DNA of 36,018 bases from NCBI GenBank assembly GCA_030039005.1, contig JASHQT010000430.1, positions 1-36,018 of the forward strand, written 5' to 3'. Under the pieces are notes generated by a model that was not told the DNA's origin, ran no database searches, and was given only the letters and a program-made list of their open reading frames with translations. Position numbers and translations under genes: made by a program. Positions 1-8,254 of this stretch are shown here, one piece after another; within the stretch, counting starts at the first letter, position 1; each line of letters starts with the position of its first letter. Source of the DNA: Bryobacteraceae bacterium (GTDB lineage: Bacteria; Acidobacteriota; Terriglobia; Bryobacterales; Bryobacteraceae).

Positions 1-1053
1 CAGAAAATTGTTCTCCGGATCTTCGGCGGTAACGCGACATTCCATGGCCCATCCGCGCCAAGCGAGGTCGTTCTGTGTAAACGGCAGAGGCTCCCCGGAC
101 GCAATCCGCAACTGCAACTGAACCAGATCGTACCCCGTCACCAGCTCCGTCACCGGGTGCTCTACTTGCAGGCGCGTGTTCACTTCCAGGAAGTAGAAGT
201 TGCCATGCTGATCCGTCAAGAACTCCACCGTGCCCAGGTTGTAATAACCGGCGGCGCGCGCCACCTTCAGGGCTGCTTCGCCCATGCGCGAGCGCATCTC
301 GGGACGCTCGGCGACGAAGGGCGACGGACATTCCTCCACGATTTTTTGATAGCGCCGCTGGAGCGAGCATTCGCGCTCGCCCAGATGTACTAGGTTGCCG
401 TGCCGGTCGCCTGCGATCTGAATCTCGACGTGTCGCGGTTTCAGGATCAGCTTTTCGATATAAATCTCGCCGTTGTGAAACGCGCGCTCGGCCTCGCTCG
501 AGGCATCGCGCAGGGCCGCTTCTAGGTCGTGCTCGGCGTCCACGCGCCGGACGCCTTTGCCGCCTCCGCCCGCCGCAGCCTTGAGCAGCACGGGATAACC
601 GATCTGGCGGGCAAGTAGACGGGCATGGAAAACGTCGGCCACCGGACCTTCGCTCCCCGGCACCACCGGCGCGCCGGCCCGTTTGGCCAGAATGCGGGCG
701 GCGGTTTTGGATCCGAGCAGTCGAATCGACTCAGCCGATGGCCCGATGAACACGATCCCGGCTTCCGCGCACGCGGCGGCGAAATCAGCGTTCTCGCTCA
801 GGAAGCCGTAGCCGGGATGAATGGCTTCGGCCCCGTGCTTTTTCGCGGCTTGGAGGATCCGGTCCACCCGTAGATAGCTTTCCGATGACGGCGCCGGGCC
901 GATATGTTCGGCTTCATCGGCCAGCCGGACATGCAGCGCGCCGCGGTCGGCATCCGAGAATACCGCAATGCTGCGGATGTTCACCTCGCGCAGCGCGCGA
1001 ACGATGCGCACCGCGATCTCGCCGCGATTGGCGATCAAGACCCTGCGAAACAT
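1..1053 (-). CDS. accC: Biotin carboxylase, acyl-CoA carboxylase alpha chain (3' end cut by window edge)
   Basis: This gene carries out ATP-dependent carboxylation of the biotin carrier, the first half-reaction of acetyl-, propionyl- or methylcrotonyl-CoA carboxylase. I translated it from the sequence: 351 codons run without a stop from the ATG at 1053 to the window edge. The N-terminus has the family signature VLIANRGEIAVRI. HPGYGFLSEN is at residues 79-88, the ATP-grasp glycine loop AGGGGKG at about 161-167, and the catalytic segment EVNTRLQVEHPVTE at about 290-303 (E290, N292, R294). The TRLQVEH form recalls long alpha chains of propionyl/methylcrotonyl-CoA carboxylases as much as stand-alone AccC, but the part that would show a fused biotin domain lies outside the window. 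There is no clear Shine-Dalgarno before the ATG. An extended -10 (TGCTAAAAT) lies only a few bases upstream, so the leader may be very short. The 1103 decarboxylase gene is divergent. Confidence 0.95.
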   Translation of the reverse strand, partial: MFRRVLIANRGEIAVRIVRALREVNIRSIAVFSDADRGALHVRLADEAEHIGPAPSSESYLRVDRILQAAKKHGAEAIHPGYGFLSENADFAAACAEAGIVFIGPSAESIRLLGSKTAARILAKRAGAPVVPGSEGPVADVFHARLLARQIGYPVLLKAAAGGGGKGVRRVDAEHDLEAALRDASSEAERAFHNGEIYIEKLILKPRHVEIQIAGDRHGNLVHLGERECSLQRRYQKIVEECPSPFVAERPEMRSRMGEAALKVARAAGYYNLGTVEFLTDQHGNFYFLEVNTRLQVEHPVTELVTGYDLVQLQLRIASGEPLPFTQNDLAWRGWAMECRVTAEDPENNFL

Positions 1054-1061
1054 GCACCGTG

Positions 1062-1070
1062 ATTTTAGCA
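1062..1070 (-). promoter_or_regulatory. Extended -10 promoter element before the biotin carboxylase gene
   Basis: On the minus strand TGCTAAAAT matches the extended -10 pattern TGnTATAAT closely. No good -35 is visible at 17 bp, which extended -10 promoters often tolerate. The predicted start point falls 2-3 bases before the ATG at 1053, so the mRNA may be nearly leaderless. Confidence 0.35.
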
Positions 1071-1102
1071 GACAGGCGCCGTATTCACGCTAATCTAAAC
1101 AC

Positions 1103-2509
1103 GTGGACCACGAAGAGTTTCGACGCTACGGCCACCAGGTGGTGGACTGGATCGCGGAGTACTTGAAAGACATCCGCCAATATCCTGTATTGCCCGACAT
1201 GAAGCCGGGCGGTTTGGTGGACCGGCTGCCGGCGCAGGCGCCCGATCGCGGCGAGCGTATGGACGACATTCTCGAAGATTTTGAGCGCTGCATTGTCCCC
1301 GCACTGACGCACTGGAACCATCCGCGCTTCTTCGCGTACTTCGCAAACTCGGGTTCGCATCCCGGCATTCTGGCCGAGATGCTCATGGGCGCGCTGAACG
1401 TCAACGGCATGGTGTGGAAGAGCTGCCCCGCCCTTACGGAACTCGAACAGGTGACGCTCGGGTGGCTGCGCCAATGGATCGGGCTACCAGAGCAATTCTT
1501 CGGCATCATCTATGACACCGCCTCGGTGAGCACGCTGCACGCGATCGCGGCTGCGCGGCAGATGGCGGATCCCGACGCACGCACGCGCGGCAATGCGCCG
1601 GGCCTGGTGATCTACACCTCCGAGCAATCGCATTCGTCCGTCGATAAAGCCGGGATCACGCTAGGCATCGGACAGGACAATATCCGGAAAATCCCGGTGG
1701 ACGAAGCGTTCCGCATGCGCGCGGACGCATTGCGCGAGGCTGTGGAGCGCGACCGGCGCGCCGGCAAGCGTCCGTTCTGCATCGTGGCCACCGTCGGGAC
1801 GACGTCCACCACGAGCATCGACCCGGTGCCCGCCATCGCCGATATCGCCGAACGGTGCGGGGCCTGGCTGCACGTGGACGGGGCATACGGAGGCTCCGCC
1901 GCGGTGGTCCCCGAGTTACAGGGGATCCTGAATGGTTGCGATCGCGCTCACTCGCTGGTCCTGAATCCGCACAAGTGGCTGTTCACGCCCGTCGATTGCA
2001 GCGTTTTATACACGCGGAGGCCTGAAGCCCTGCGCCAGGCGTTCTCGCTGGTGCCCGAATTCTTGCGAACCGCGGAGGATCCGCGCGCTATCAACTACAT
2101 GGATTACGGCGTGCAGCTCGGCCGCCGGTTCCGAGCCTTGAAGCTCTGGTTCGTGATGCGCCACTACGGCCGCGACGGGATTGCGAACCTCATCCGCAAG
2201 CACATTGCTTACGCGCAGCGCCTGGCCGCCTTAATTCGCGAGCATCCGGATTTCGAAATCGCCGCTCCCACGCCGTTCTCGCTGATCTGTTTCCGCTATC
2301 GCGGCTCGGACGAAGAAAATCGCGCGCTGCTCGAGGCCGTGAACGCCTCAGGCCGCGCTTTCCTATCGCACACGGTGTTGCACGGCAGGTTTGTATTGCG
2401 GCTGGCGATCGGAAACATCGCCACCGAGTGGGAGGATTTGGAGGAAGCCTGGAACCTGATCCGGCAAATCGCGAAGAGACCCGCTATGAGCCGGTCCTCT
2501 GCAAAATAA
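1103..2509 (+). CDS. PLP-dependent decarboxylase, aromatic-L-amino-acid decarboxylase family
   Basis: This is a group II PLP decarboxylase of 468 residues, the usual length for the aromatic amino acid (tyrosine/tryptophan/DOPA) decarboxylase family. It would convert an aromatic amino acid to its amine plus CO2 in the cytoplasm. Visible catalytic residues are H177 in SEQSHSSVDKA (stacks on the cofactor ring), D259 in HVDGAYGG (binds the pyridine nitrogen) and K291 in LNPHKWLF (Schiff-base lysine). The D-K spacing of 32 equals that of the animal enzyme. The start is GTG at 1103: the N-terminus DHEEFRRYGHQVVDWIAEYL aligns with the family start, and no better start exists. No Shine-Dalgarno is visible, but TAATCT sits just upstream. 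The 3' end overlaps the convergent histidine kinase gene by 26 bp. Exact substrate cannot be told from sequence; some family members act on other acidic or aromatic amino acids. Confidence 0.9.
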   Translation: MDHEEFRRYGHQVVDWIAEYLKDIRQYPVLPDMKPGGLVDRLPAQAPDRGERMDDILEDFERCIVPALTHWNHPRFFAYFANSGSHPGILAEMLMGALNVNGMVWKSCPALTELEQVTLGWLRQWIGLPEQFFGIIYDTASVSTLHAIAAARQMADPDARTRGNAPGLVIYTSEQSHSSVDKAGITLGIGQDNIRKIPVDEAFRMRADALREAVERDRRAGKRPFCIVATVGTTSTTSIDPVPAIADIAERCGAWLHVDGAYGGSAAVVPELQGILNGCDRAHSLVLNPHKWLFTPVDCSVLYTRRPEALRQAFSLVPEFLRTAEDPRAINYMDYGVQLGRRFRALKLWFVMRHYGRDGIANLIRKHIAYAQRLAALIREHPDFEIAAPTPFSLICFRYRGSDEENRALLEAVNASGRAFLSHTVLHGRFVLRLAIGNIATEWEDLEEAWNLIRQIAKRPAMSRSSAK

Positions 2510-4091
2510 AGTCATCCACCGTGCTGAGCAGCAGCGAAGGATGGACCGGTTTGGAGATGTATCCGTTCATGCCCGCTTCCAGGCACCGTTCCTTGTCGCC
2601 GTTCATGGCGTGCGCGGTCATGGCGACGATGGGTAGAGAATTCCAGCGTGCCTCTTTGCGGATCAGCCGGGTTGCTTCCAGCCCATCCAGCACAGGCATC
2701 TGGACGTCCATCAGGACCAGATCGAAGCCGCCGCTCGTCTCCAGCTTCTGCAGTGCTTCTTGGCCGTCGTTGGCGAGCTCGATGAAGAAGCCGCGCTTGC
2801 GCAGCACCGCCGTGACCACTTTCTGGTTGACGTGATTGTCTTCCACGACGAGAATGCGAACGCCGCCGGACGGCGCATCGGGCGGCGCGGGTACGGCGAT
2901 AGGCGCAGCATTTTGATCCACGGCGGCGGCCGCGACCGCTTCGCACGGCAGAGTCACGGTAAACGTGCTTCCACGGCCCAGTTCGCTCTCCACGTGAACG
3001 TCGCCGCCATGCAGCTCCACCAGGCTGCGCGTGATCGCCAGGCCCAATCCGGTTCCGCCGAACCTCCGGCTGACGCTGCCGTCGGCCTGTGTGAACTTAT
3101 TGAAGATGTGCAGCAGCTTATCGGCGGGAATACCGGTTCCGCTGTCCTGCACCTGGATCTCCAACAAAAACCGGCCGGGAGCCGTAAATCTGCCGCCCGT
3201 GCGCACAGCTACCTTTCCGTGCTCGGTAAACTTCACCGCATTGCTGACCAGATTTTCCAAGATCTGGCGAATGCGCAGCGGATCGCCCAGAATCTGCCGC
3301 GGAAGATCGAGCGCGGTCTCGGTCTCGAGCGCAACGGAGTTTCCCGCGGCTTTGGGCTGATGCACCTTGATGCAGTCGGCCACCAGCGCGCGCACATCCA
3401 GAGGGATCTTTTCCAATGTCATTTTGCCTGCTTCGATCTTGGACAAATCTAGAATTTCGTTGAGCAGCGAGAGCAAAGCATAGGCGCAGTTTTGGGCGGT
3501 ATGAAGCTGCTCGGACAATTCCGGGCCCAGTTCCCGGTCCAACGCCATATCGAGCATTCCGATGACGCCGTTCATGGGCGTCCGCAATTCATGGGAGATA
3601 TTGGCCAGGAACTCGCTCTTGGCCTGGCTAGCCGCTTGGGCGTTGCGCACGGCCGCTTCGAGCTGATCCGTTCGATCCTGGATACGTTTTTCGAGCATGC
3701 TCCGTTGTTCCAACAGCGCATTTTGCGCCGCGGCCAAGGCCGCGATCATCGCATTGAAACTTTCGCCGAGGAACTCCACTTCGTCGCCCGTCTTGGTTAC
3801 CTGGACGGGTTCCAGACGGCCGTTAGAGGCCAGCGTGATCCCAGCCTGAAGCTTGGCGAGCGGACGCGTCAGCATCCGGATGGTAAAGTGTGAGATCGCT
3901 GCGGCGGCCAGGCCCACAATGACGAACAGCAGCAGGCCCTTGCCGAGATCGATGGTGTCCTCACGCAGGTCAATCGCCAGGATCGTGACAAAAAGCACCA
4001 GCGCCGTCGTGAATAGCGAGAATTTCGAAGCGATCGATCGCAACGGCCCAGGCCGTCGGGGCGCGAGCTCGCCGTTAGAGGCCTGTGCCAT
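2484..4091 (-). CDS. Hybrid sensor histidine kinase with C-terminal receiver
   Basis: This is a 535-residue membrane-anchored hybrid kinase. Two membrane segments (about 24-41 and 52-73) enclose only about ten residues, so there is no periplasmic sensor domain. A HAMP-like stretch (about 74-120) and a coiled coil (about 121-158) follow. HisKA has H167 in ISHELRTPMNG. The HATPase domain has an N box ENLVSNAVKF (279-288), a G1 box DSGTGIPAD and a G2 box GGTGLGLAI. A Pro/Ala linker leads to a receiver with phospho-acceptor D462 (LMDVQMPVLDG), acidic pocket ED at 417-418 and K514. Autophosphorylation at H167 and transfer to D462 are expected; the next partner in the relay is not visible. The gene lies 151 bp downstream of the 4243-6411 kinase on the same strand and may be co-transcribed. 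Its end overlaps the decarboxylase gene by 26 bp. Confidence 0.93.
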   Translation of the reverse strand: MAQASNGELAPRRPGPLRSIASKFSLFTTALVLFVTILAIDLREDTIDLGKGLLLFVIVGLAAAAISHFTIRMLTRPLAKLQAGITLASNGRLEPVQVTKTGDEVEFLGESFNAMIAALAAAQNALLEQRSMLEKRIQDRTDQLEAAVRNAQAASQAKSEFLANISHELRTPMNGVIGMLDMALDRELGPELSEQLHTAQNCAYALLSLLNEILDLSKIEAGKMTLEKIPLDVRALVADCIKVHQPKAAGNSVALETETALDLPRQILGDPLRIRQILENLVSNAVKFTEHGKVAVRTGGRFTAPGRFLLEIQVQDSGTGIPADKLLHIFNKFTQADGSVSRRFGGTGLGLAITRSLVELHGGDVHVESELGRGSTFTVTLPCEAVAAAAVDQNAAPIAVPAPPDAPSGGVRILVVEDNHVNQKVVTAVLRKRGFFIELANDGQEALQKLETSGGFDLVLMDVQMPVLDGLEATRLIRKEARWNSLPIVAMTAHAMNGDKERCLEAGMNGYISKPVHPSLLLSTVDDFILQRTGS

Positions 4092-4242
4092 GCTCGTTCA
4101 TCGGCATTGCTAAGGTATGCTGCATAAGGCATTAGCCCTAGCCGCGGGAGTTTGCGATTGCGCGCAATCGAGCAGTGATGGCCGGGTCGCGGGTATCAAC
4201 CACGGAGCGCCCCGCGATGAATGCGAGCACGGCCAATCCACT

Positions 4243-6411
4243 TTAGCGGGAAGGTCCGGCCGGAATGGTGAAGTAAAACGTAGCTCCCCGATTCGGCGCG
4301 GCTTCGGCCCAGATTATGCCGCCGTGGCGGCGCACGATACGCTGTGTGGTGGCCAGGCCAATTCCGTTTCCGGGAAACTCGGACTGGCGGTGCATGCGCT
4401 GGAAAGCGCCGAACAGCATGTCTGCATGGGCCATGTCGAAACCGACTCCGTTGTCGCGCACGAAAAAGGCCGCCTTTCCAGCGCCCTCCATGGCGCCACC
4501 CGGGCCGCCGTTCGTGGCGCCGTTCGTCACGCTGTTCATGCGGCCGAACTCGATGCGCGCCAAATCCCGCGGGCCGGTAAACTTCACGGAGTTGCTCAGC
4601 AGGTTGGTCAGAACCACCTCCAGAAGACGGCTGTCTCCGCTGCTCGAGAGCCCGTCCTGAACCAGGAATTCCATGCGCCGGCCGGGCTCGGCCGCCCGCA
4701 AGCGCGAGGCGATCGCGCGGGCGAGCGAACTCAAGTCGACGGATTCGCGCTCCAGGGGCATCCGCGTCAGGCGCGAGAGCTGTAACAGATCGTCGATCAG
4801 ACGCCCCATGCGCTGCGTTTCCGAGCGCACGCGATCCAAGTATTCGCGCGCCGTGGCGTCGAACAGGCTCCCGTAATCCTCGCTCAGGGCCAGGCTCCAT
4901 CCGTCGATGCCCCGCAGCGGCGCGCGCAAATCGTGCGAAACCGAATAAGCGAAAGCTTCGAGCTCCTGGTTGGACGCCTCCAACTGCGCCGTGCGCTCCT
5001 GGACGCGCCGTTCGAGATCCTCGTTGAGATGCCGGATTTCCGCCTGCGCGCGTTTTTCCTCTGTCTTGTCTCGATTGGTCTCGAGCACCGTGATCCGGCC
5101 ATCCGCTTCGATGACCGATGTCATAAAACTGTCCACGATGATTTCACGCCCTCTAGCGAAATGAGTCAATTCGCCCTGCCACTTTTGCTCACGCGCCAGT
5201 TGTTGCTCAATCTCCGGCGTTCCGGTCACGGAGCGAGTGTGAAGGAGAGAGTGGGGTTCGCGGCCAATGGCCTGAGCGGAAGTGAAGCCGTACAATTCTT
5301 CAGCCCCCCGATTCCAATACTCGATTACGCCGCCGAGCTTCCAAACAAAGATGGGTTCGAGGACTTTATTCAGCAGGTCGGCCTGAAGGCGGAGCGTTCG
5401 CGCGGAAGCTTCCAGCTTCTTCACGTCCTTCTCGATGGTGGCTCCGGCGGCGGCCAAAAGGACCACTAGAAAAGCTGTGCCTGCCGCCAGCGCGACGCGA
5501 GTCCGGCTTGCCTGTACGGCGGTGGCCCTGGTGCGCTCCGTGAGCAAGCGGTGTTCTTCCGCTTCAATCGCCCCCAGCTCGGCTCGCAACTCGTCCATTT
5601 GCCGCCTGCCCGGTCCGGACCCCAAGGCGGTCTGGGCGGCAGCCGCTAAGCCTTTCTGCTGGCGCAGGAGGATGCCTTCACCCAGATACTCCAGCCTGCC
5701 GCCTACCAGGCGGCGCGCATCCGCGATCCGCGACTGTTGCGCCGAATTATCCCGCGTGAGCGCGCGCAGTTTCTCCATTGCGGGGCCGGTGGCCAACAGC
5801 GTCTGGCGATAATCCCGCACGTAGTTTTGGTCGCCAGTCAGCAAATAATCACGTTGCTGTTCTTCGGCATGCTCGACGATCGCGAGCAGCTCGTCCGAGG
5901 CGTTCAAGACCTGATAGGTGTGCTCTACCCACGCTTGCGCGGCGCGCTCATTGTCGAAGTCGAACCACACCAGCACCGCGACAATCACCAGGAGCAGCGT
6001 GGAAGAAAGCGCCAGAACCATGCGCGGGAAATGGTGCATCGCGCGCAGACGATGACTGAGAACACTGATCCCGATGCCGGTGGCAGCGAAGATCGCCAGG
6101 CGCCACCGATCCGCGGGGCGTGCCACGGCGAAACTAAACCGCGGCTCGGCAAAAACGTACCAATTGACGAGCAGATTCGCGGCCGTGGCAAACAGAGCTG
6201 GGCCGCGTCCCGCGAAGTAGGCAGTCAGCACGATTGCCAGGAGAGCAATCAAAAGAGGAATGGTCAGGAGCGGACGGGGGATTACCAATTGCGCGGCGGC
6301 GGTGAGCAGCACCGCCAGCACGGCGAAGCCGTATTGACGGATTCTGAACCGCGCCCGGCCGGTGGGCGTCGGCCGTGCCGCGGTTGGAGCGCTTACGTCA
6401 GGCCGCGCCAT
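4243..6411 (-). CDS. Sensor histidine kinase: DUF4118-type membrane region, CHASE3, PAS, HisKA, HATPase
   Basis: This is a 722-residue sensor kinase. Residues 25-125 form a hydrophobic multi-helix region resembling the KdpD-type DUF4118 fold (WYVFAEPRFSF, GRGPALFATAAN). A further membrane helix lies at 130-150. Residues 155-300 look like an extracytoplasmic CHASE3 domain (EEQQRDYLLTGDQNYVRDY), closed by a helix at about 306-325. A PAS domain follows at about 345-455 (EPIFVWKLGGVIEYWNRGA, ELYGFTSAQAIGREP). A coiled coil leads to HisKA with H493 in VSHDLRAPLRGIDG, as in phytochrome-type kinases. HATPase has LTNLLSNSVKFTG, RDNGVGFD and GNGIGLA. A Gly/Asn/Ala-rich insert of about 24 residues (623-646) interrupts the ATPase domain. 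The start overlaps the end of the 6398-7528 gene by 14 bp, which supports an operon. Confidence 0.92.
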   Translation of the reverse strand: MARPDVSAPTAARPTPTGRARFRIRQYGFAVLAVLLTAAAQLVIPRPLLTIPLLIALLAIVLTAYFAGRGPALFATAANLLVNWYVFAEPRFSFAVARPADRWRLAIFAATGIGISVLSHRLRAMHHFPRMVLALSSTLLLVIVAVLVWFDFDNERAAQAWVEHTYQVLNASDELLAIVEHAEEQQRDYLLTGDQNYVRDYRQTLLATGPAMEKLRALTRDNSAQQSRIADARRLVGGRLEYLGEGILLRQQKGLAAAAQTALGSGPGRRQMDELRAELGAIEAEEHRLLTERTRATAVQASRTRVALAAGTAFLVVLLAAAGATIEKDVKKLEASARTLRLQADLLNKVLEPIFVWKLGGVIEYWNRGAEELYGFTSAQAIGREPHSLLHTRSVTGTPEIEQQLAREQKWQGELTHFARGREIIVDSFMTSVIEADGRITVLETNRDKTEEKRAQAEIRHLNEDLERRVQERTAQLEASNQELEAFAYSVSHDLRAPLRGIDGWSLALSEDYGSLFDATAREYLDRVRSETQRMGRLIDDLLQLSRLTRMPLERESVDLSSLARAIASRLRAAEPGRRMEFLVQDGLSSSGDSRLLEVVLTNLLSNSVKFTGPRDLARIEFGRMNSVTNGATNGGPGGAMEGAGKAAFFVRDNGVGFDMAHADMLFGAFQRMHRQSEFPGNGIGLATTQRIVRRHGGIIWAEAAPNRGATFYFTIPAGPSR

Positions 6412-7528
6412 TGGCGTGCCCCTTCGCTTCCGCGTCGGGGGTGTTGCGCCTGGCCCGAAAGGCCAGCCCTACCCGGGTGCCGTCCTCGGACCGGACTTCC
6501 AAGCTAGCGCGGAGCTGCTCGGCTAACACTCGCACCAGCCGCAAACCGAGCGAGCGCGAGGTCCTCCAGTCTATGTCCCCGGGAAGGCCCACGCCATTAT
6601 CCCAGACCGCGAGCGATACTCGATTTCCGGTTTCACTGAGCAACTGAATGCGGAGATCGCCCCTACGCGACTCGGGGAAGGCGTGTTGCAGCGAATTGGA
6701 GATCACCTCGCTGGCCAGCAGCGCGCAGGGAAGGGCGTCATCCAGTTCCAGGCACACCGCATCGAGTTCCGTGTGCAGCCGAATCTGGCGGTTGTCTACT
6801 CCATAGGAACGAAACAAATGCTCCAGCATGCGCCGGAGATACTTGGAAAAATCCACTGTCGCCAGATCTTCCGATTGATAAAGCATCTCGTGAAGTAGGG
6901 CCATGGACTGGATTCTGTTCTGATTCTCGGCCAGTATTTGGCTGACGCGCGGATGTGCCGCCGTCCGCGATTGCAAACCTAGCAGGCTGGACATCACCTG
7001 CATATTGTTCTTGACGCGATGATGGATCTCCCGCAGCAGGGTCTCGCGCTGGGTGAGCAGCGCCGCCTGTTGTTCCAACGCCGCCCTCTGAGCCGCTAAC
7101 CGCTCCTCGCTTTCGCGCAGCGCTTTTTCGGCCTGCTCGCGTTCCCGGCGCGTCCGGGCGTCGCGTAATTCCCGATCCACCGCCGGCGCCAGCCGCGCCA
7201 GGTCGTGCTTCAGCAGATAATCCTGTGCTCCGGCCTTCATCATCGCCACTGCCACTTCCTCGCCCATGGCTCCGGAAACCACAATGAAGGGAATGTCCAG
7301 GCCGCTTTCGTGCAATACGGAGAGAGCGGGGGGAGCGCCGAAATCGGGCAGCCGGTAATCGGCGATGATCAGATCCCAGGACCTTTGTGCCAAGGCCTCT
7401 CGCATTTGCTGGGCGCTCTCCACTCGCTCGCAATCGACCGCGTATCCGGATCTGGTCAGTATGCGTGCGATCAGCGCCGCATCGCTCTCGCAATCCTCCA
7501 CTTGCAGCAAACGCAACGGTTCCGTCAT
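6398..7528 (-). CDS. Receiver-HisKA_2 histidine kinase (soluble)
   Basis: This is a 376-residue soluble protein without membrane segments. The N-terminal receiver (1-125) has acidic residues ED at 11-12, phospho-acceptor D57 (LIIADYRLPD) and K107. A coiled coil (about 126-163) follows, then a HisKA_2-type dimerisation motif REIHHRVKNNMQVMSSLLGL around H169/H170 and an HATPase domain (SEVISNSLQHAF, WDNGVGLPGD). This order, receiver before a HisKA_2 kinase, is known from light- and stress-signalling proteins in which an input phosphoryl group or partner controls the kinase. Its start overlaps the upstream receiver gene by the four bases ATGA, and its end overlaps the next kinase by 14 bp, so the three are very probably translated from one mRNA. 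There is no DNA-binding domain, so the output must be another protein. Confidence 0.92.
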   Translation of the reverse strand: MTEPLRLLQVEDCESDAALIARILTRSGYAVDCERVESAQQMREALAQRSWDLIIADYRLPDFGAPPALSVLHESGLDIPFIVVSGAMGEEVAVAMMKAGAQDYLLKHDLARLAPAVDRELRDARTRREREQAEKALRESEERLAAQRAALEQQAALLTQRETLLREIHHRVKNNMQVMSSLLGLQSRTAAHPRVSQILAENQNRIQSMALLHEMLYQSEDLATVDFSKYLRRMLEHLFRSYGVDNRQIRLHTELDAVCLELDDALPCALLASEVISNSLQHAFPESRRGDLRIQLLSETGNRVSLAVWDNGVGLPGDIDWRTSRSLGLRLVRVLAEQLRASLEVRSEDGTRVGLAFRARRNTPDAEAKGHANGAA

Positions 7529-7989
7529 AGCCCTGGTCTACTCGCGCCCTCGGGGGGTGGCTCATTCAACACCAGCCAGTACAAGCCGAGCTGCTCCACC
7601 GCGCGGGCGAACTGATTGAAGTCGACTGGCTTTCGGATATAGCTGTTTACCCCCAAGTCGTAACCGGCGGCGACATCCTGCTCTTCATTCGAGGATGTGA
7701 GAATGACCACCGGCAGCCTGCGGGTGATCTCATGCGCGCGCATCCGGCGCAGCACCTCGATGCCGGGAACTTTGGGCAGCTTCAGGTCCAGGAGCGTGAG
7801 TGCCGGCTGCTCGCTCATATCGCGGCCGGCATGCGCTCCTGTACCAAATAGATAATCCAGTCCTTCCTGTCCATCCTCGGCCACTAGCAATTGGTTTGCG
7901 ATGCGGGCCCTTTCCAGCGCGCGCTTGGTAAGCGCGACATCGCTCAAGTTGTCTTCGATTAAGAGAATGGTCTTCGAGTTCACACGCAT
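7525..7989 (-). CDS. Single-domain response regulator (Rcp1/CheY-like)
   Basis: This is a stand-alone receiver of about 150 residues. Counting from the ATG at 7989, the phospho-acceptor is D68 (LTLLDLKLPKVPG), the acidic pair is ED at 12-13 (LIEDNLSD), the switch Thr/Ser is in VILTSSN, and the conserved Lys is in IRKPVDF. The LKLPK form and the C-terminal extension resemble the Rcp1 partners of phytochrome kinases. The reading frame is open further upstream to 8154, but that part is Arg/Pro-rich with no domain, so I start at the receiver. The purine run GAGGGGG abuts the ATG at 7989 but lies seven bases before the GTG at 7983, so 7983 may be the true start. The first gene of the minus-strand signalling operon, it would receive phosphate from one of the two kinases behind it. 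Confidence 0.9.
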   Translation of the reverse strand: MRVNSKTILLIEDNLSDVALTKRALERARIANQLLVAEDGQEGLDYLFGTGAHAGRDMSEQPALTLLDLKLPKVPGIEVLRRMRAHEITRRLPVVILTSSNEEQDVAAGYDLGVNSYIRKPVDFNQFARAVEQLGLYWLVLNEPPPEGASRPGL

Positions 7990-8177
7990 CCCCCTCAAAT
8001 TCGGGCGCGCCGCAGGCGTGCGTGCGGGATGCAAGCGATTCCGACCGGGGCCCCCACGGCGGGCGAGCCCTCTAGCGCATGGCTGCTTGCGGTTTAGAAG
8101 ATTGTACACCAACTGCGCAATGAAACGCAGGGTCTGCGCGACACTCCGCCTCACCCGTACCGGCGTTCTGTGTGGCT

Positions 8178-8187
8178 AAAGCGCTTT
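8178..8187. promoter_or_regulatory. 10-bp palindrome upstream of the sedolisin gene
   Basis: AAAGCGCTTT is a perfect palindrome 67 bp before the ATG at 8255, in the 265-bp divergent interval between the signalling operon and the peptidase gene. It could be an operator half of either side. The rest of the interval (7990-8254) holds a Shine-Dalgarno-like AAAGGAAG before 8255 and no convincing sigma-70 promoter that I can see. Confidence 0.25.
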
Positions 8188-8254
8188 CTAAGTTTGGTTT
8201 CGACCACGCGCCAAATCCGTAAGTCGATAAGCACAGCAAAAGGAAGTTCGAACC

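Noticed and set aside
7990..8154. 55-codon upstream extension of the single-domain response regulator
   Set aside because: It is Arg/Pro-rich with no domain, and the receiver fold begins at the ATG or GTG near 7989.
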